A program made the position numbers and the translations under genes. From contig JAUIDY010000018.1 of the NCBI GenBank assembly GCA_030428385.1, positions 1 through 64,000 on the forward strand: DNA of 64,000 nt, written 5' to 3'. The notes under the pieces were generated by a model. It worked only from the letters and a program-made list of their open reading frames with translations. It did no database searches and was not told the DNA's origin. Below, piece after piece: positions 1 through 9,775 of the stretch (position 1 is the stretch's first letter; every line of letters starts with the position of its first letter). This stretch comes from Rhodothermia bacterium (GTDB lineage Bacteria > Bacteroidota > Rhodothermia > Rhodothermales > JAAAOL01).

Positions 1-1
1 C

Positions 2-799
2 CGAAAAACCCGGGGCGGTTCAAACTTTGAAGTGGGGCCTTTCAATACCTTGTCTTTTGTCGGGTATGTCACACAGGGTCCCGTTCTCTCTGTGGATGAG
101 CATGGTGAAGAGGAAGCCGAAGACGCACATCTATCATCACCAAAAGCCAATTTAGCCGCGGTCACTCCGTTTCTAGCGAGTTCTGTCAGCGAAAGCGGGG
201 ATGTTGCATTTGGAGGGAATGTGACAGACAACAACACCAACAAGCTTGTTGGCGGGCGCATTGCTTATCGCATGGCACCTCTTCTTGAGGCAAGTCTTTC
301 CGGGTTTACAAGTCGTTATGATGAACAGGGAGACCTCCAATTTAATGCACTCGCCATGCATCTGGAGTATCACGTGCGCAACATGGCATTCCACGGCGAA
401 TGGATCCAAACCTGGCAGGATGTGGAGGCCACGCATGAAGAGGATGATGACCACCTTGATGAAGAGGACCATAATGATGGAGAGGACCATGCGGCATTGC
501 GCACACAAGGCGCAGGCAAGCTTCTTGAAACGGACGACATCGGTACTCTCAGCCGGAGTGGTTATTGGATTCAAGCCAGCTACAAGCACAACCAATGGCA
601 ACCCGTGATTCGCTATTCCCAACTTTTCGAGGGTGAATTGGAAGGAGAACCAGCCTCGGAGGCGGGGTGGCAACTGGCCGTTGGGGTCGGTTATTGGTTC
701 CAGCCCGCGCTCGCGCTCAAAGTGGAGTATCTCCTGAACCAGGAAGACATGGAGGTCTCCAACAACCGTTTGGCGCTTCAACTCGCTTTCGGGTTCTAG
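2..799 (+). CDS. Outer-membrane beta-barrel porin, C-terminal part (5' end outside the window)
   Basis: The reading frame is open to the left edge, so the first visible residues are internal and the GTG at 32 is probably not the start. The product shows amphipathic strands, an acidic His/Asp/Glu-rich loop at 421-500 and a terminal Phe typical of an outer-membrane barrel. Phrases such as QGPVLSVDEHGEE, NNTNKLVGGR and SRSGYWIQ resemble the porin-like proteins found beside metal-resistance loci; the acidic loop could bind cations. The gene that is cut off at 62968-63282 looks like the N-terminal half of the same family, so the two may be one gene in a circular replicon. It precedes a cytochrome c and a cupredoxin on the same strand. 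The exact porin family is not certain. Confidence 0.6.
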   Translation, partial: RKTRGGSNFEVGPFNTLSFVGYVTQGPVLSVDEHGEEEAEDAHLSSPKANLAAVTPFLASSVSESGDVAFGGNVTDNNTNKLVGGRIAYRMAPLLEASLSGFTSRYDEQGDLQFNALAMHLEYHVRNMAFHGEWIQTWQDVEATHEEDDDHLDEEDHNDGEDHAALRTQGAGKLLETDDIGTLSRSGYWIQASYKHNQWQPVIRYSQLFEGELEGEPASEAGWQLAVGVGYWFQPALALKVEYLLNQEDMEVSNNRLALQLAFGF

Positions 800-859
800 T
801 GCTTTTCTCTGAACAAGCCCAACACCTGCCGTTTCCCCTTTCATCTTATCGCTACGATC

Positions 860-1513
860 ATGTATAGATACTCTCTCTCGCTCTTCCTATCCCTTCCATT
901 GTTGATCGGAGCTTATCTCGCACAAACTCCTCCCTACCCAGCGGATCAGGCGTTTCAACAAAGCGCCTCTAGCATGGCAGACACCGTCCTTACCAACCGT
1001 ATTGCGTTAGGAGCGGAACTGTATGCGCGTATTTGCGAAAGTTGCCATAACGCCCGAGGACCGGCTGAACGAACAGATCGTGAATGGGTGATTATTATGC
1101 AGCACATGCAAACACGCGCCAACCTAACCTACAAACAGGCCCGTTTGGTGCGAGATTTCTTGCTGGCCTCGAATGATGCAGCGCAGGCTCCAGGTAGATT
1201 GCGCACAGATCTCCCCACCACCCTGGCACCGATTACAGATGACCAGATCAGGGACGGTCGCCTAGTTTATCAACGTGCCGGAACCTGTTTCGCCTGTCAT
1301 GGGACCTCCCTTGAAGGGACCGCCATTGCGCCAAATCTAGATGATACCGTTTGGAAAAACGGCGACGGCGATTTTGAGTCGATCTTGAACATCGTACGCA
1401 ACGGGGTCGAAGGGACCGCAATGGCTGCCTATCCGGGAGGCATAAGCGACGAACAGGCCCAACAGGTGGCCGCCTACGTCTGGGCCGTGAGCCAAAGACA
1501 GGAACAACCCTGA
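860..1513 (+). CDS. Secreted dihaem cytochrome c
   Basis: A signal peptide occupies about residues 1-21. Two haem-binding motifs follow, CESCH at residues 59-63 and CFACH at 143-147, each in a class I cytochrome c domain, giving a 217-residue dihaem protein. A distal Met is available near the C-terminus in the stretch GTAMAAYPG. It would carry electrons in the periplasm. It sits between a porin and an azurin-like cupredoxin, so it may exchange electrons with the blue copper protein; that partner is inferred from position only. Confidence 0.9.
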   Translation: MYRYSLSLFLSLPLLIGAYLAQTPPYPADQAFQQSASSMADTVLTNRIALGAELYARICESCHNARGPAERTDREWVIIMQHMQTRANLTYKQARLVRDFLLASNDAAQAPGRLRTDLPTTLAPITDDQIRDGRLVYQRAGTCFACHGTSLEGTAIAPNLDDTVWKNGDGDFESILNIVRNGVEGTAMAAYPGGISDEQAQQVAAYVWAVSQRQEQP

Positions 1514-1612
1514 TTGATTCTTTTGCGGGTCACCTCTCCTGAGGCTTGCCTCGCGGTCGGTCATTTTCTGAGCGCACGGTCTGCTCAACCATTCACTATT
1601 GTACCTTGAACC

Positions 1613-2155
1613 ATGTTATCGAAACATACTTCCACCTATAGCTTGCATCTCGCAATGCTGGCTGCTTTTGGTGTATTTCTTTTCTCGTTACGCCCGTTCA
1701 CCATTTCCGCAAAAGCGCCCCTCCCCTATCGAATACCCGACGAGGCAACGGCGCTATCACCCACACGTGTTGATGCAACGCCCGTAACCATCGTTATCAA
1801 GTCTGAAGGCAATACCCTTGCTTTTGACAAGAAGGAAATAACTGTAAAAACGGGTCAAGAAGTTCGACTCGTGTTCAAGAATGAAGCCACGGTTACGGGC
1901 ATGCTCCATAATGTGGTCATCCTCACAAATGAGGCGGCTATTGACCGTGTGGGCATGGCTGCTATACAAGCTGCGCAATCAGAATACATCCCAGAAGATG
2001 ATGCCATCCTCTTTCATACGCCCCTTGCCGATGCAGGGGAAACCGTAGAGGTAACGTTTATCGCGCCAACGCCTGGACAATATGCCTACACCTGTACGTT
2101 TCCTGGCCACTATGTGTTGATGCGAGGTGTACTGAACGTCACTTCGGGTTCATAG
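1613..2155 (+). CDS. Azurin/plastocyanin-like blue copper protein (cupredoxin)
   Basis: A signal or membrane anchor lies at residues 10-30, followed by one cupredoxin domain at about 56-178. The type 1 copper ligands are visible: His99 in the phrase LHNVV, and Cys161, His166 and Met170 in CTFPGHYVLM. The family shuttles single electrons in the periplasm. The protein is separated by 99 bases from the dihaem cytochrome and followed 48 bases later by an exporter operon. It may work with the cytochrome or serve as a copper buffer in this metal-resistance setting. Confidence 0.88.
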   Translation: MLSKHTSTYSLHLAMLAAFGVFLFSLRPFTISAKAPLPYRIPDEATALSPTRVDATPVTIVIKSEGNTLAFDKKEITVKTGQEVRLVFKNEATVTGMLHNVVILTNEAAIDRVGMAAIQAAQSEYIPEDDAILFHTPLADAGETVEVTFIAPTPGQYAYTCTFPGHYVLMRGVLNVTSGS

Positions 2156-2203
2156 GACGACGGTAGGAGGTTTTGCTTTTCTTGACCTAGCGCTTAAATA
2201 TCC

Positions 2204-4801
2204 ATGCCCACCCGCTTTTACCAAGTCATCCTGGCATACCCGAAGACGGTGATAGCGGTCATCCTGGCTGTGACGCTTCTACTGGGCTGGCAGGCCACCA
2301 AGGTCGAGTTTAATAGCTCGATAGAGGCCATCTTGCCCGAAGACCACCCGGCACTGCTGCAAGACCATGAGGTCAAACAGGTCTTCGATAGCCGCGAGAT
2401 GATCCTGATCGGCATCTTGAATGATCCGAGCATCTTCCATTCCCGTACCCTCCAGAAAGTGGCGGATCTGACGGAGGCGATCTGGCAGGTAACCATCACG
2501 ACAGAAGAAGACGAGCAAGCACTCGTAGCGTGGAGCCAGAAACTTGGGGCACCCTACCAGGAACAACTCGTCGCCCTCTCAGAAGATGGGCTCAGCCCTC
2601 AAGACCGTGCGGGGGTCAACAATGTGTGGATCGAAGCACGGGACGACGCCACGCTCGACCCCGCTTTTCTGGAATTCATCGAGGAGCTGCGCCTGAAGCT
2701 CTCACCCATCAGCGATGTGCTGAGCCTTGCCCAGGTGGATAACATCACCGCAACGGCGGATGAATTGCGTATTGATCCGCCGATGTCGGTCGTACCTGCA
2801 TCGGAAGACGCGCTGGAGGCCTTCGCTGCGACCGTCTACGAGAATGAGATGTTCATCGATGGTTTGGTCGCACGCGACCGTTCCGGTACGCTGATTCTCG
2901 TGGAGCTTTCTTTTTACTACGACAACTACATCGATCTTGCCCATCGGTTATTCCAGACCTTGGAAGGGCTGGCTGAATCCTATCGGGGGCCTGAGGAAGT
3001 GCTGTTGGCGGGTGTACCTATGGTCAATGTATACACGTCCAACTATATGATGGGCGACCTGCAGCGACTCATGCCCTTGGTGGTCTTACTCGTGATGCTG
3101 GTCATGTGGGCCTTTTTCCGCACCGTGAAAGGTGCCTTGATTCCCATGGTGGTGGTGCTCGTCGCCCTGGTCTGGACACTTGGGTTCATGGCGCTGTTTG
3201 GGCGGCCCATTACCCTGGTGGTCTCTGCCATGCCCATCATTCTGATCGCTATAGGCGTGGCCGATGGCATCCATCTCATCACCGAATACCAGGTACTCTG
3301 GACGGAATACCGCGATCAGGACCAAGCCATCTTGGGTACCATGCACGCGATGCACCGCCCGATTATCTATACGTCGCTTACCGACATGGCAGGGTTTGGG
3401 TCGTTGGCAATCTCTAGCATCGCCTCCATTCGGGATTTCGGTGTTTTTACCTCGGTAGGCGTGTTGGCGGCCCTCGTGTTTTCGCTCACCTTCATCCCGG
3501 CAGTGCTCAAGTTAATGAAGCCGCCGCCGCCGCGGGCACACGTATCCCAAACGGGACCCTTTGCATCCCTCCTCAAGTGGCTTGGGGAACAGGCGCTTCT
3601 ACATCGACGCGGCGTGGTTGCAGGTGCATTCCTGATTGTTGTCTTCGCCGCCATCTTGCTACCACGCATTGAAGTCGGAAGCCGCATGGTGGGGATGTTC
3701 CACGAGGATAGCGAGATCGTGCAGGCCAGCAACATGATCAATGCGAAATTTGGCGGCACCGAGGTGCTGAACATCGTCCTTGACACCGGTGCGCCCGATG
3801 GCCTGAAAGACCCACAACGACTGTCCAAAATCGCGGCCTTGCAAGACACGCTCGAAGCACAGCCCCTCGTGGGCTACACCAGCTCCTTGGCCGATTACAT
3901 CAAACGGATCAACCTGGTCATGCATGAAGCGGACACCAGCTACAACCGGATCCCGGCCGAGATAGAACAGGTGCTGGAGTCTGATTGGGAGACCGTAGAC
4001 GGCGAAGAAATCGAGGTTCTCCGACCGGTGCCGGTGCACGGACGCGATGTGATTGCCCAGTACCTGTTGCTCTATGAAAATGCGGGCGGCAATGACGTGG
4101 AGAAACTGGCCGACTATGACTACCAAAAAGCCAACATCATTGCCCAGATTCGAACGGACCACACCCCGCACCTTACCCAAATCCGCCAGATCGCACAGGA
4201 CTATGCGTACCGGGCGTTTGGCCCGGAGGCGAAGGTTACGTTTGCAGGCTGTTCCAACCTGTGTATTGTCGCCGATGAACTCATTATTCCAAGCCAGCTC
4301 AAGAGTTTGGGGTTAGCACTGGTGGTTGTCTTTGTGCTGCTCATCCTCATCTTTCGGTCATTTCGGTATGGCGTGATCGGCTTACTCCCCCTGGCCCTGA
4401 CCGTGTTGGTTGTCTTTGGCCTGCTGAGTCTGTTTGGGGTTTATCTGGATGCAATCACCGCACTCATTGCCAGCATTGTCCTGGGCATCGGCATTGACTA
4501 CAGTATTCACTTTGTGTCACGCTACCAGCGTCTTCGGCAAGATGGCACCGAACCCCAAGCCGCGGTACTCGAGACCATGCACACATCCGGGCGGGCCATC
4601 CTGTTCAACTCGCTGGCGGTTGCGCTCGGGTTCCTGGTCTTGCTGTTTTCGAGCTTCTGGCCTGTCATCCACATCGGATGGATGGTCGCCATCAATATGG
4701 TGTTGGCGGCCTTGTTTACGCTCGTGTTGCTTCCTGCCGTCTTGCACGCCGACACCCGCAGAAAACGCCCGTCTCCTCCCAACGCTGACTTTGCATCATG
4801 A
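2204..4801 (+). CDS. RND/MMPL-family exporter (predicted lipid or hydrophobic-substrate transporter)
   Basis: The 865-residue inner-membrane protein has the duplicated architecture of the COG1033/MMPL-type exporters: one transmembrane helix at the N-terminus, a large periplasmic loop, five clustered helices (about 285-425), then a second helix, loop and cluster (about 690-850). The stretch VLGIGIDYSIHFVSRYQR is the conserved transmembrane segment of such exporters. The stop codon overlaps the ATG of the LolA-like gene (ATGA at 4798). An exporter, a LolA-like protein and a beta barrel in one operon suggest lipid or lipoprotein transfer across the envelope. It differs from the CusA/CzcA metal pumps in the window, and its substrate is not known. 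Confidence 0.85.
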   Translation: MPTRFYQVILAYPKTVIAVILAVTLLLGWQATKVEFNSSIEAILPEDHPALLQDHEVKQVFDSREMILIGILNDPSIFHSRTLQKVADLTEAIWQVTITTEEDEQALVAWSQKLGAPYQEQLVALSEDGLSPQDRAGVNNVWIEARDDATLDPAFLEFIEELRLKLSPISDVLSLAQVDNITATADELRIDPPMSVVPASEDALEAFAATVYENEMFIDGLVARDRSGTLILVELSFYYDNYIDLAHRLFQTLEGLAESYRGPEEVLLAGVPMVNVYTSNYMMGDLQRLMPLVVLLVMLVMWAFFRTVKGALIPMVVVLVALVWTLGFMALFGRPITLVVSAMPIILIAIGVADGIHLITEYQVLWTEYRDQDQAILGTMHAMHRPIIYTSLTDMAGFGSLAISSIASIRDFGVFTSVGVLAALVFSLTFIPAVLKLMKPPPPRAHVSQTGPFASLLKWLGEQALLHRRGVVAGAFLIVVFAAILLPRIEVGSRMVGMFHEDSEIVQASNMINAKFGGTEVLNIVLDTGAPDGLKDPQRLSKIAALQDTLEAQPLVGYTSSLADYIKRINLVMHEADTSYNRIPAEIEQVLESDWETVDGEEIEVLRPVPVHGRDVIAQYLLLYENAGGNDVEKLADYDYQKANIIAQIRTDHTPHLTQIRQIAQDYAYRAFGPEAKVTFAGCSNLCIVADELIIPSQLKSLGLALVVVFVLLILIFRSFRYGVIGLLPLALTVLVVFGLLSLFGVYLDAITALIASIVLGIGIDYSIHFVSRYQRLRQDGTEPQAAVLETMHTSGRAILFNSLAVALGFLVLLFSSFWPVIHIGWMVAINMVLAALFTLVLLPAVLHADTRRKRPSPPNADFAS

Positions 4802-5586
4802 AATATATTTATAGCATCCTCTCCCTCTTGTGTATCCTCGTTGCCCCGGCCTTGGCCCAGCAGCCCACCGGGCAGGCCATCATGGAGAACTACGAGGCAC
4901 AGAACCGCACACAGGATACCTTTGCTGAGGTTCACCTTACGCTTCGCGCTGCACGAGGCGGCACCCGTGAACGCGACCTTACAATGTGGACCCGTACCCT
5001 GGCAGATGACACACGCCAGCAACTGATCCGCTTCGATGCCCCTGCCGACGTGCGGGGAACCGGCTTTCTGTCGCTCGAAAACACTGACCGGGAAGACGAC
5101 AACTGGCTGTATCTGCCCGCGCTGCGGAAGACCCGCCGGATAGCAGGCACCGACAAACGAGACCGGTTTGCCGGCACCGACTTCTTCTATGAAGACCTAA
5201 CCCCGGAAAAGCTGGAGGATTTTACGTATGCCTTACAAGGCGAAGACACGGTGGAGGGTACCGCCGTGTGGGTGGTGGAGGCCGTTCCGGTGTTGGCAGA
5301 CCGGATCGCGGAGACCGCCTATGGCAAGCGGGAGCTGTGGATCAGCAAGGATCATGCGGTACTGCTTCAGGCGAAGTTTTACGATCATGGCGGCGGATAT
5401 ATGAAGCGCCTGGAGGCCCGCGACGTTCGGCAGGTGCCCGGCACCGCGATGTGGTGGGCCTATACCGTTACGATGGAAGATATGCAGGAAGGAAGCCAAA
5501 CGGAGTTGGTCTTCAACACACTTGAAATAGACCAGGGCGTGCCAGAGGATGTTTTTTCACAACGGTACCTGAAACGCGGTCAGTAA
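4798..5586 (+). CDS. LolA-like outer-membrane lipoprotein-sorting protein
   Basis: The 262-residue protein has a signal peptide (residues 1-20, ending ALA) and a LolA-like fold of the outer membrane lipoprotein-sorting family. Recognisable phrases are NWLYLPALRKTRRI, FAGTDFFYEDL and RELWISKDHAVLLQ, typical of the subgroup that accompanies RND/MMPL exporters. The ATG overlaps the exporter stop by four bases, and the next gene starts after one spacer base, so the three are probably co-translated. It likely acts as a periplasmic carrier between the exporter and the outer membrane. The substrate is unknown. Confidence 0.85.
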   Translation: MKYIYSILSLLCILVAPALAQQPTGQAIMENYEAQNRTQDTFAEVHLTLRAARGGTRERDLTMWTRTLADDTRQQLIRFDAPADVRGTGFLSLENTDREDDNWLYLPALRKTRRIAGTDKRDRFAGTDFFYEDLTPEKLEDFTYALQGEDTVEGTAVWVVEAVPVLADRIAETAYGKRELWISKDHAVLLQAKFYDHGGGYMKRLEARDVRQVPGTAMWWAYTVTMEDMQEGSQTELVFNTLEIDQGVPEDVFSQRYLKRGQ

Positions 5587-5587
5587 C

Positions 5588-6892
5588 ATGGTTCGCTGCC
5601 AAAGACTCCTCCTTGCTCTTGGGACCATGCTTTTCCCGCTGGTTGCGTTGGCCCAGGTTCATCTCGGTGGTTTTGTCGAGGGAGATGTCATTACGTATTT
5701 CGAAAACCCCAACCCGGAGGTTGTTAACGGACGAAACCAGGTCATCCTGCAAACCGAACTGCGTCATGAACAAGGGCAGCGTGCTGCGATTTTCGGAGCC
5801 ATCGAATTTCGCTATGACCAGGCAGATCTTACCCGCAACCGGGTGTATCTGGACGAAGCCTACATCAACCTGTATCTCGGTGCGCTCGATCTGCGGGTAG
5901 GCAAACAACGTATCGCCTGGGGACGCGCCGATGGGTTCAACCCTACCGATAACCTGTCGGCATGGGACTTCTCGGACCTGTTAGACACCGAGGATGAAAA
6001 GCTGGGCCTTGTCGCGGTCAGCGCCACGTATTACGTCGGCGATTGGTCGCTGGCGGCCGTGTTGGCTCCTTCCTTCGTGCCCAGTGTTCTTCCGGGGCAG
6101 CGTTCCCGTTGGTGGCCCACCTTGCCCATGCAGATCGATAATCCGGCCTATCCGTCTTCGGGTCCTCCTCTGATTCCCGTCACCTACACGCTGTCCCCAC
6201 CGCAGCTTCCCGATGCCCGCCCGCAAAACGCACAGTATGGCATCCGTCTGGATGGATTTGTGCGCGGCTGGGATGTCTCCGTAAGCTGGTTTGACGGCTT
6301 TGACGACTTGCCCACGCTACGCGAGTTTGTCGTGCCAGATCCGTCTCTAACCACCGTAGACATTCAGATTGAGCAGACGTACCATCGCCGCCGTGCTGTG
6401 GGCATGGATGCCGCCACCACGGTCGGAGCCCTGGGCATACATGCAGAGACGGCGTACTTCTTGACCGAAGACTGGGAGGGAACCGATCCTGCCGTGGACG
6501 ACCCCTACATACACTTCGTAGCAGGGCTGGATTACACCCTGAATGATCTGCTCGCGGATCATGATGTGTTTCTTGTGTTGGAGTGGAGCCAGGAAGTACA
6601 AATCCCCGATCGACAGATGAGCTACCGGGCAACCGATTTGAACCATGTCTTTCGCAAGGCGCTTTTTGGCAAAGCAGATTTAAAATGGGACACCTACAAA
6701 ACCCTCACCCTTGAAGGCGTCTATGCACACTCAGATCGTAGCTTTTACCTCCAGCCCGGTCTCGACTGGTCTATCGCGGATGGTATAGTCCTTCGCGTTG
6801 GGGTGGATCTACCTGGAGGACCCGCTTCGTCATTTTTCGGCGGCTACAAGACAAACAAGCGGGTGCAGGCACGGCTTAAGTACAGCTTTTAA
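5588..6892 (+). CDS. Outer-membrane beta-barrel protein (DUF1302-like)
   Basis: A signal peptide (residues 1-22) is followed by alternating beta strands, and the chain ends in LKYSF, a barrel C-terminal signature with terminal Phe. The conserved phrase GKQRIAWGRADGFNPTDNL is characteristic of DUF1302-type barrels that are encoded beside RND/MMPL exporters and LolA-like proteins. It is the third gene of a tightly packed operon with 2204 and 4798, and would supply the outer-membrane component. No channel function can be assigned from the sequence alone. Confidence 0.8.
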   Translation: MVRCQRLLLALGTMLFPLVALAQVHLGGFVEGDVITYFENPNPEVVNGRNQVILQTELRHEQGQRAAIFGAIEFRYDQADLTRNRVYLDEAYINLYLGALDLRVGKQRIAWGRADGFNPTDNLSAWDFSDLLDTEDEKLGLVAVSATYYVGDWSLAAVLAPSFVPSVLPGQRSRWWPTLPMQIDNPAYPSSGPPLIPVTYTLSPPQLPDARPQNAQYGIRLDGFVRGWDVSVSWFDGFDDLPTLREFVVPDPSLTTVDIQIEQTYHRRRAVGMDAATTVGALGIHAETAYFLTEDWEGTDPAVDDPYIHFVAGLDYTLNDLLADHDVFLVLEWSQEVQIPDRQMSYRATDLNHVFRKALFGKADLKWDTYKTLTLEGVYAHSDRSFYLQPGLDWSIADGIVLRVGVDLPGGPASSFFGGYKTNKRVQARLKYSF

Positions 6893-6927
6893 GCGACGTC
6901 GTATTGGCAACCCAAAGGAAAAACGCC

Positions 6928-9339
6928 ATGAAAGACCAGCCTACTCGACGTTTTTTCGTTGTCATTGCCGTGTTTGTGCTCTCGCTGAGTATACTTTGCT
7001 TCGAGGTGGTACTCACCCGCATTTTTTCGGTAATGCTGAGCTATCACTTTGTGTTTGCTATTATTTCGTTTGCGCTGCTTGGGCTGGGATTGGGTGGTTT
7101 GTTGCTGGCACGCTGGAGACGCCGGTTTCAGCGTGCCACCTTTGCCCACACGACCACCGTACTTGCTCTTTCCATCGGAGTGTCGGTCTATCTGATGACG
7201 CAGCTCCCCATCACAGGGCATGCTTTCCCGATGGAAGCAAGGCTTGCGATTTATCTCCTGCTGGCCATCACTCCTTTTTTGTTTGCCGGGATCGTCTTTG
7301 CTGAACTATTCCAGCGCTATGCAGATTTCAGTTCGATCCTCTACGGCACTGATCTTTTGGGGGCTACCCTGGGTGTGGTAGTGGCGGTGGTGTTGCTCGA
7401 CGCAATGGGAGGTGTTCGTGCCGCGCTGCTGGCTGGCGAAGGTGTTGCGGTGGCTGCGCTGGTGTTTCATGGCGCTTTTGCTGAGACAAGGGGGAAACGA
7501 TTGGTATTGGGGAAACGTTTGGTATTCCCGTCGCTTGTTGCGCTTGGGCTGCTGGCCTTGCTCCTGCTTCCGGGTGGTCTGGACGTACCCGTTGTGATGG
7601 ATGCCAACAAGGATATGTCCCGCTTCCTCAACAATCCGGCAGACGATGCCGAGATCGTAGAAAGCCGGTGGAGTGCATTTGGTCGCACCGATCTTGTTCG
7701 GAGTAGCCAAACGCCGGATCAAATGACGCTGTTTGTCGATGGGGCCGCCGGTTCTGCCATGTATAACCTGCCTCTCCTACTTGAGGACGACCAAAAGAGC
7801 CAGCACCTGCGCTCTCATTATGGTGCTTATTTCCCCTTCTTTTTTTTGGATGAAAAGGAAAAAGAGACGGCGTTGATTATCGGATCCGGCGGTGGCCGTG
7901 ATGTGGTGGTTGCGCTGCTCGGTGGCGTGCCATCCATTACAGCGGTAGAGGTAAATCCTGATGTCGTTGGTCTGGTACAGGATTATGCCGAATTCAATGG
8001 CGGGATCTATACCGATCATCCAAACGTCGCTGTCCAGGTACAGGAAGGGCGCAATTACCTGCGTACAACAGACGACCTGTATGACCTCATCATGATGGCG
8101 CTGCCCATTACCAAAAGCAGCCGTAGTGTGGAAGGATATGCGCTCACGGAAAACCACCTGTTCACCGTTGAAGCCTTTGGCGACTATTTAAATCATCTGA
8201 CCCCAGAAGGGCGGCTCCTTTTCGTCACCCACTCGAATATTGAGTTGTATCGTTTGGTGGTGCTGGCACTGGCCGCATTCGAGCAGCAAGGCATCGGTAC
8301 CCAAGCCGCCATGCAGCATATCTACACAGTGAATCCCGGAACGATGCCGACGCTGATTGTCAAAAAAACGGCCTTCGACGCTCTCGACATCGAACCGCGC
8401 CATGCCTTGATGCATGACCTGAATTATGATATGGGCAACTTTTTTGTGCCCTATGCGCCACAGGAGCCGCAAACAACGTTCGGGCAACTGAACCTTTTAG
8501 GCATGGATCGAATGTTTGATCAGATTCTAGTCGACATTTCCACGGGAAAACTCCCCGTCCAAGCATTGATCACGTATGCCCCTTTTGACCTTTCACCCGT
8601 CACCGACGACAGCCCTTTCTTCTTCAAATACACCCTCGGCTTACCTGCTCCCTTCCCTTTGTTGATGCTGCTCATCATCCTCGTGGTAGGCGTGTGGGTT
8701 ACTGTTATGGGGTTTCATCGGCGCTACGTACGAAGCCGCCATCCCGCGCTTGCTGCGCTGTCGGCTTCTCGGACGATGCGAACGTTGTTGTGGGTCGCCT
8801 TTTTTCTGGGTATAGGCTTCATGTTGCTTGAAATTGCGCTGTTTCAAAAGCTGGCGCTCTACATGCCCCATCCGATTTTTGCCCTTACGGTCCTGCTTTT
8901 TACACTCTTGTTGGGTACCGGACTGGGTAGTTTGTGCAGTGCACTGACCCACCACCGTCTCGCCGAGGTGCTCGTTGGGGCCGCGCTCGTCGTAGCCGTG
9001 TCCAGTTTCCTCGCGACCAAGCTTTTGCCTGTGGTCTTCGAAACGGTGCTGGAACCCAAGTTGGCGGCCACACTTTTCCTGGTCCCCGTTGGTTTTTTCC
9101 TCGGATTTCCCTTTCCCCTTTCCATCCGCCTGATGAGTAAGGCGGACCTGGCCCCGTTTGTGGATCTGTTGTGGGGTATCAACGGCATCGCTTCCGTGAT
9201 CGGCTCGTCCCTCGCCATGATAATTGGCATCACCTTCAACTTTACGGGGGCGTTGTTTTTGGGAGGCATCCTCTATCTCAGTATCGCGCTGGTGATGGGC
9301 TGGTCCTTACGCAACGACCCGAATCTTAAGAGTTTTTAG
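6928..9339 (+). CDS. Membrane-anchored spermidine-synthase-like SAM-binding protein
   Basis: I start at the ATG at 6928, preceded by an AAAGGA-type ribosome site, and not at the TTG at 6904. The protein of about 803 residues has some six N-terminal helices, a central spermidine-synthase/Rossmann domain and a C-terminal cluster of about six more helices. The SAM motif is IIGSGGGRDVVVALLGG, followed by ITAVEVNPDVV with the acidic ribose-binding residue. Such MFS/spermidine-synthase fusions are widespread and mostly uncharacterised; polyamine synthesis in the membrane is not proven. The gene follows the exporter triad by 35 bases and may belong to the same transcript. Confidence 0.82.
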   Translation: MKDQPTRRFFVVIAVFVLSLSILCFEVVLTRIFSVMLSYHFVFAIISFALLGLGLGGLLLARWRRRFQRATFAHTTTVLALSIGVSVYLMTQLPITGHAFPMEARLAIYLLLAITPFLFAGIVFAELFQRYADFSSILYGTDLLGATLGVVVAVVLLDAMGGVRAALLAGEGVAVAALVFHGAFAETRGKRLVLGKRLVFPSLVALGLLALLLLPGGLDVPVVMDANKDMSRFLNNPADDAEIVESRWSAFGRTDLVRSSQTPDQMTLFVDGAAGSAMYNLPLLLEDDQKSQHLRSHYGAYFPFFFLDEKEKETALIIGSGGGRDVVVALLGGVPSITAVEVNPDVVGLVQDYAEFNGGIYTDHPNVAVQVQEGRNYLRTTDDLYDLIMMALPITKSSRSVEGYALTENHLFTVEAFGDYLNHLTPEGRLLFVTHSNIELYRLVVLALAAFEQQGIGTQAAMQHIYTVNPGTMPTLIVKKTAFDALDIEPRHALMHDLNYDMGNFFVPYAPQEPQTTFGQLNLLGMDRMFDQILVDISTGKLPVQALITYAPFDLSPVTDDSPFFFKYTLGLPAPFPLLMLLIILVVGVWVTVMGFHRRYVRSRHPALAALSASRTMRTLLWVAFFLGIGFMLLEIALFQKLALYMPHPIFALTVLLFTLLLGTGLGSLCSALTHHRLAEVLVGAALVVAVSSFLATKLLPVVFETVLEPKLAATLFLVPVGFFLGFPFPLSIRLMSKADLAPFVDLLWGINGIASVIGSSLAMIIGITFNFTGALFLGGILYLSIALVMGWSLRNDPNLKSF

Positions 9340-9436
9340 TCTGTCGTTAAGCCAATCTTCAGACGACGACCGCGATGTTGCAGGCGTGAATCCTACACCT
9401 TTAGGTTACTTCGCTCACGGCAAACCGCATTGCATC

Positions 9437-9727
9437 ATGGCTACCCTGCACGGTCTCCCCGCACCTCCGCCTTTTGAACAACCTCCAGACCCGCTCCTTG
9501 AGGATCGACTCCTTGAGGATCCACCAACGCGAACCTCACCCCCTTCATTCGAAGCGCCACCCCATCATTCCACATCCAATATGGGAGGCATGCTGCTGCT
9601 GTGCCTGCTTGTCTTCGGAATTGTCTTTTGGATGGCATCCACGCCGAATCGTCCTTCGCAAGCGTGGATCTGGCTTCTCTTGCTCCTCTGTCCCTTGTTC
9701 CATCTCATCTTCCATCGCCATCACTAG
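9437..9727 (+). CDS. Small DUF2933-type membrane protein
   Basis: The product is about 96 residues from the ATG at 9437; an upstream GTG at 9386 would add 17 residues. The N-terminal half is Pro- and acid-rich with a tandem RLLEDP-type repeat, and the C-terminal half holds two transmembrane helices and ends in HLIFHRHH. The pair of helices plus a His-rich tail is typical of DUF2933, small proteins common in metal-resistance loci. The His tail may touch metal. Function is unknown. Confidence 0.6.
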   Translation: MATLHGLPAPPPFEQPPDPLLEDRLLEDPPTRTSPPSFEAPPHHSTSNMGGMLLLCLLVFGIVFWMASTPNRPSQAWIWLLLLLCPLFHLIFHRHH

Positions 9728-9775
9728 GCCGCCTGTTATTCTGTCTTTCTCGTCGGGTCTTCCTGCTCTTTATCT

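Noticed and set aside
3043-3417. Several overlapping frames on both strands inside the exporter gene
   Set aside because: They are shadows of a 865-residue gene with clear family motifs and good codon structure.
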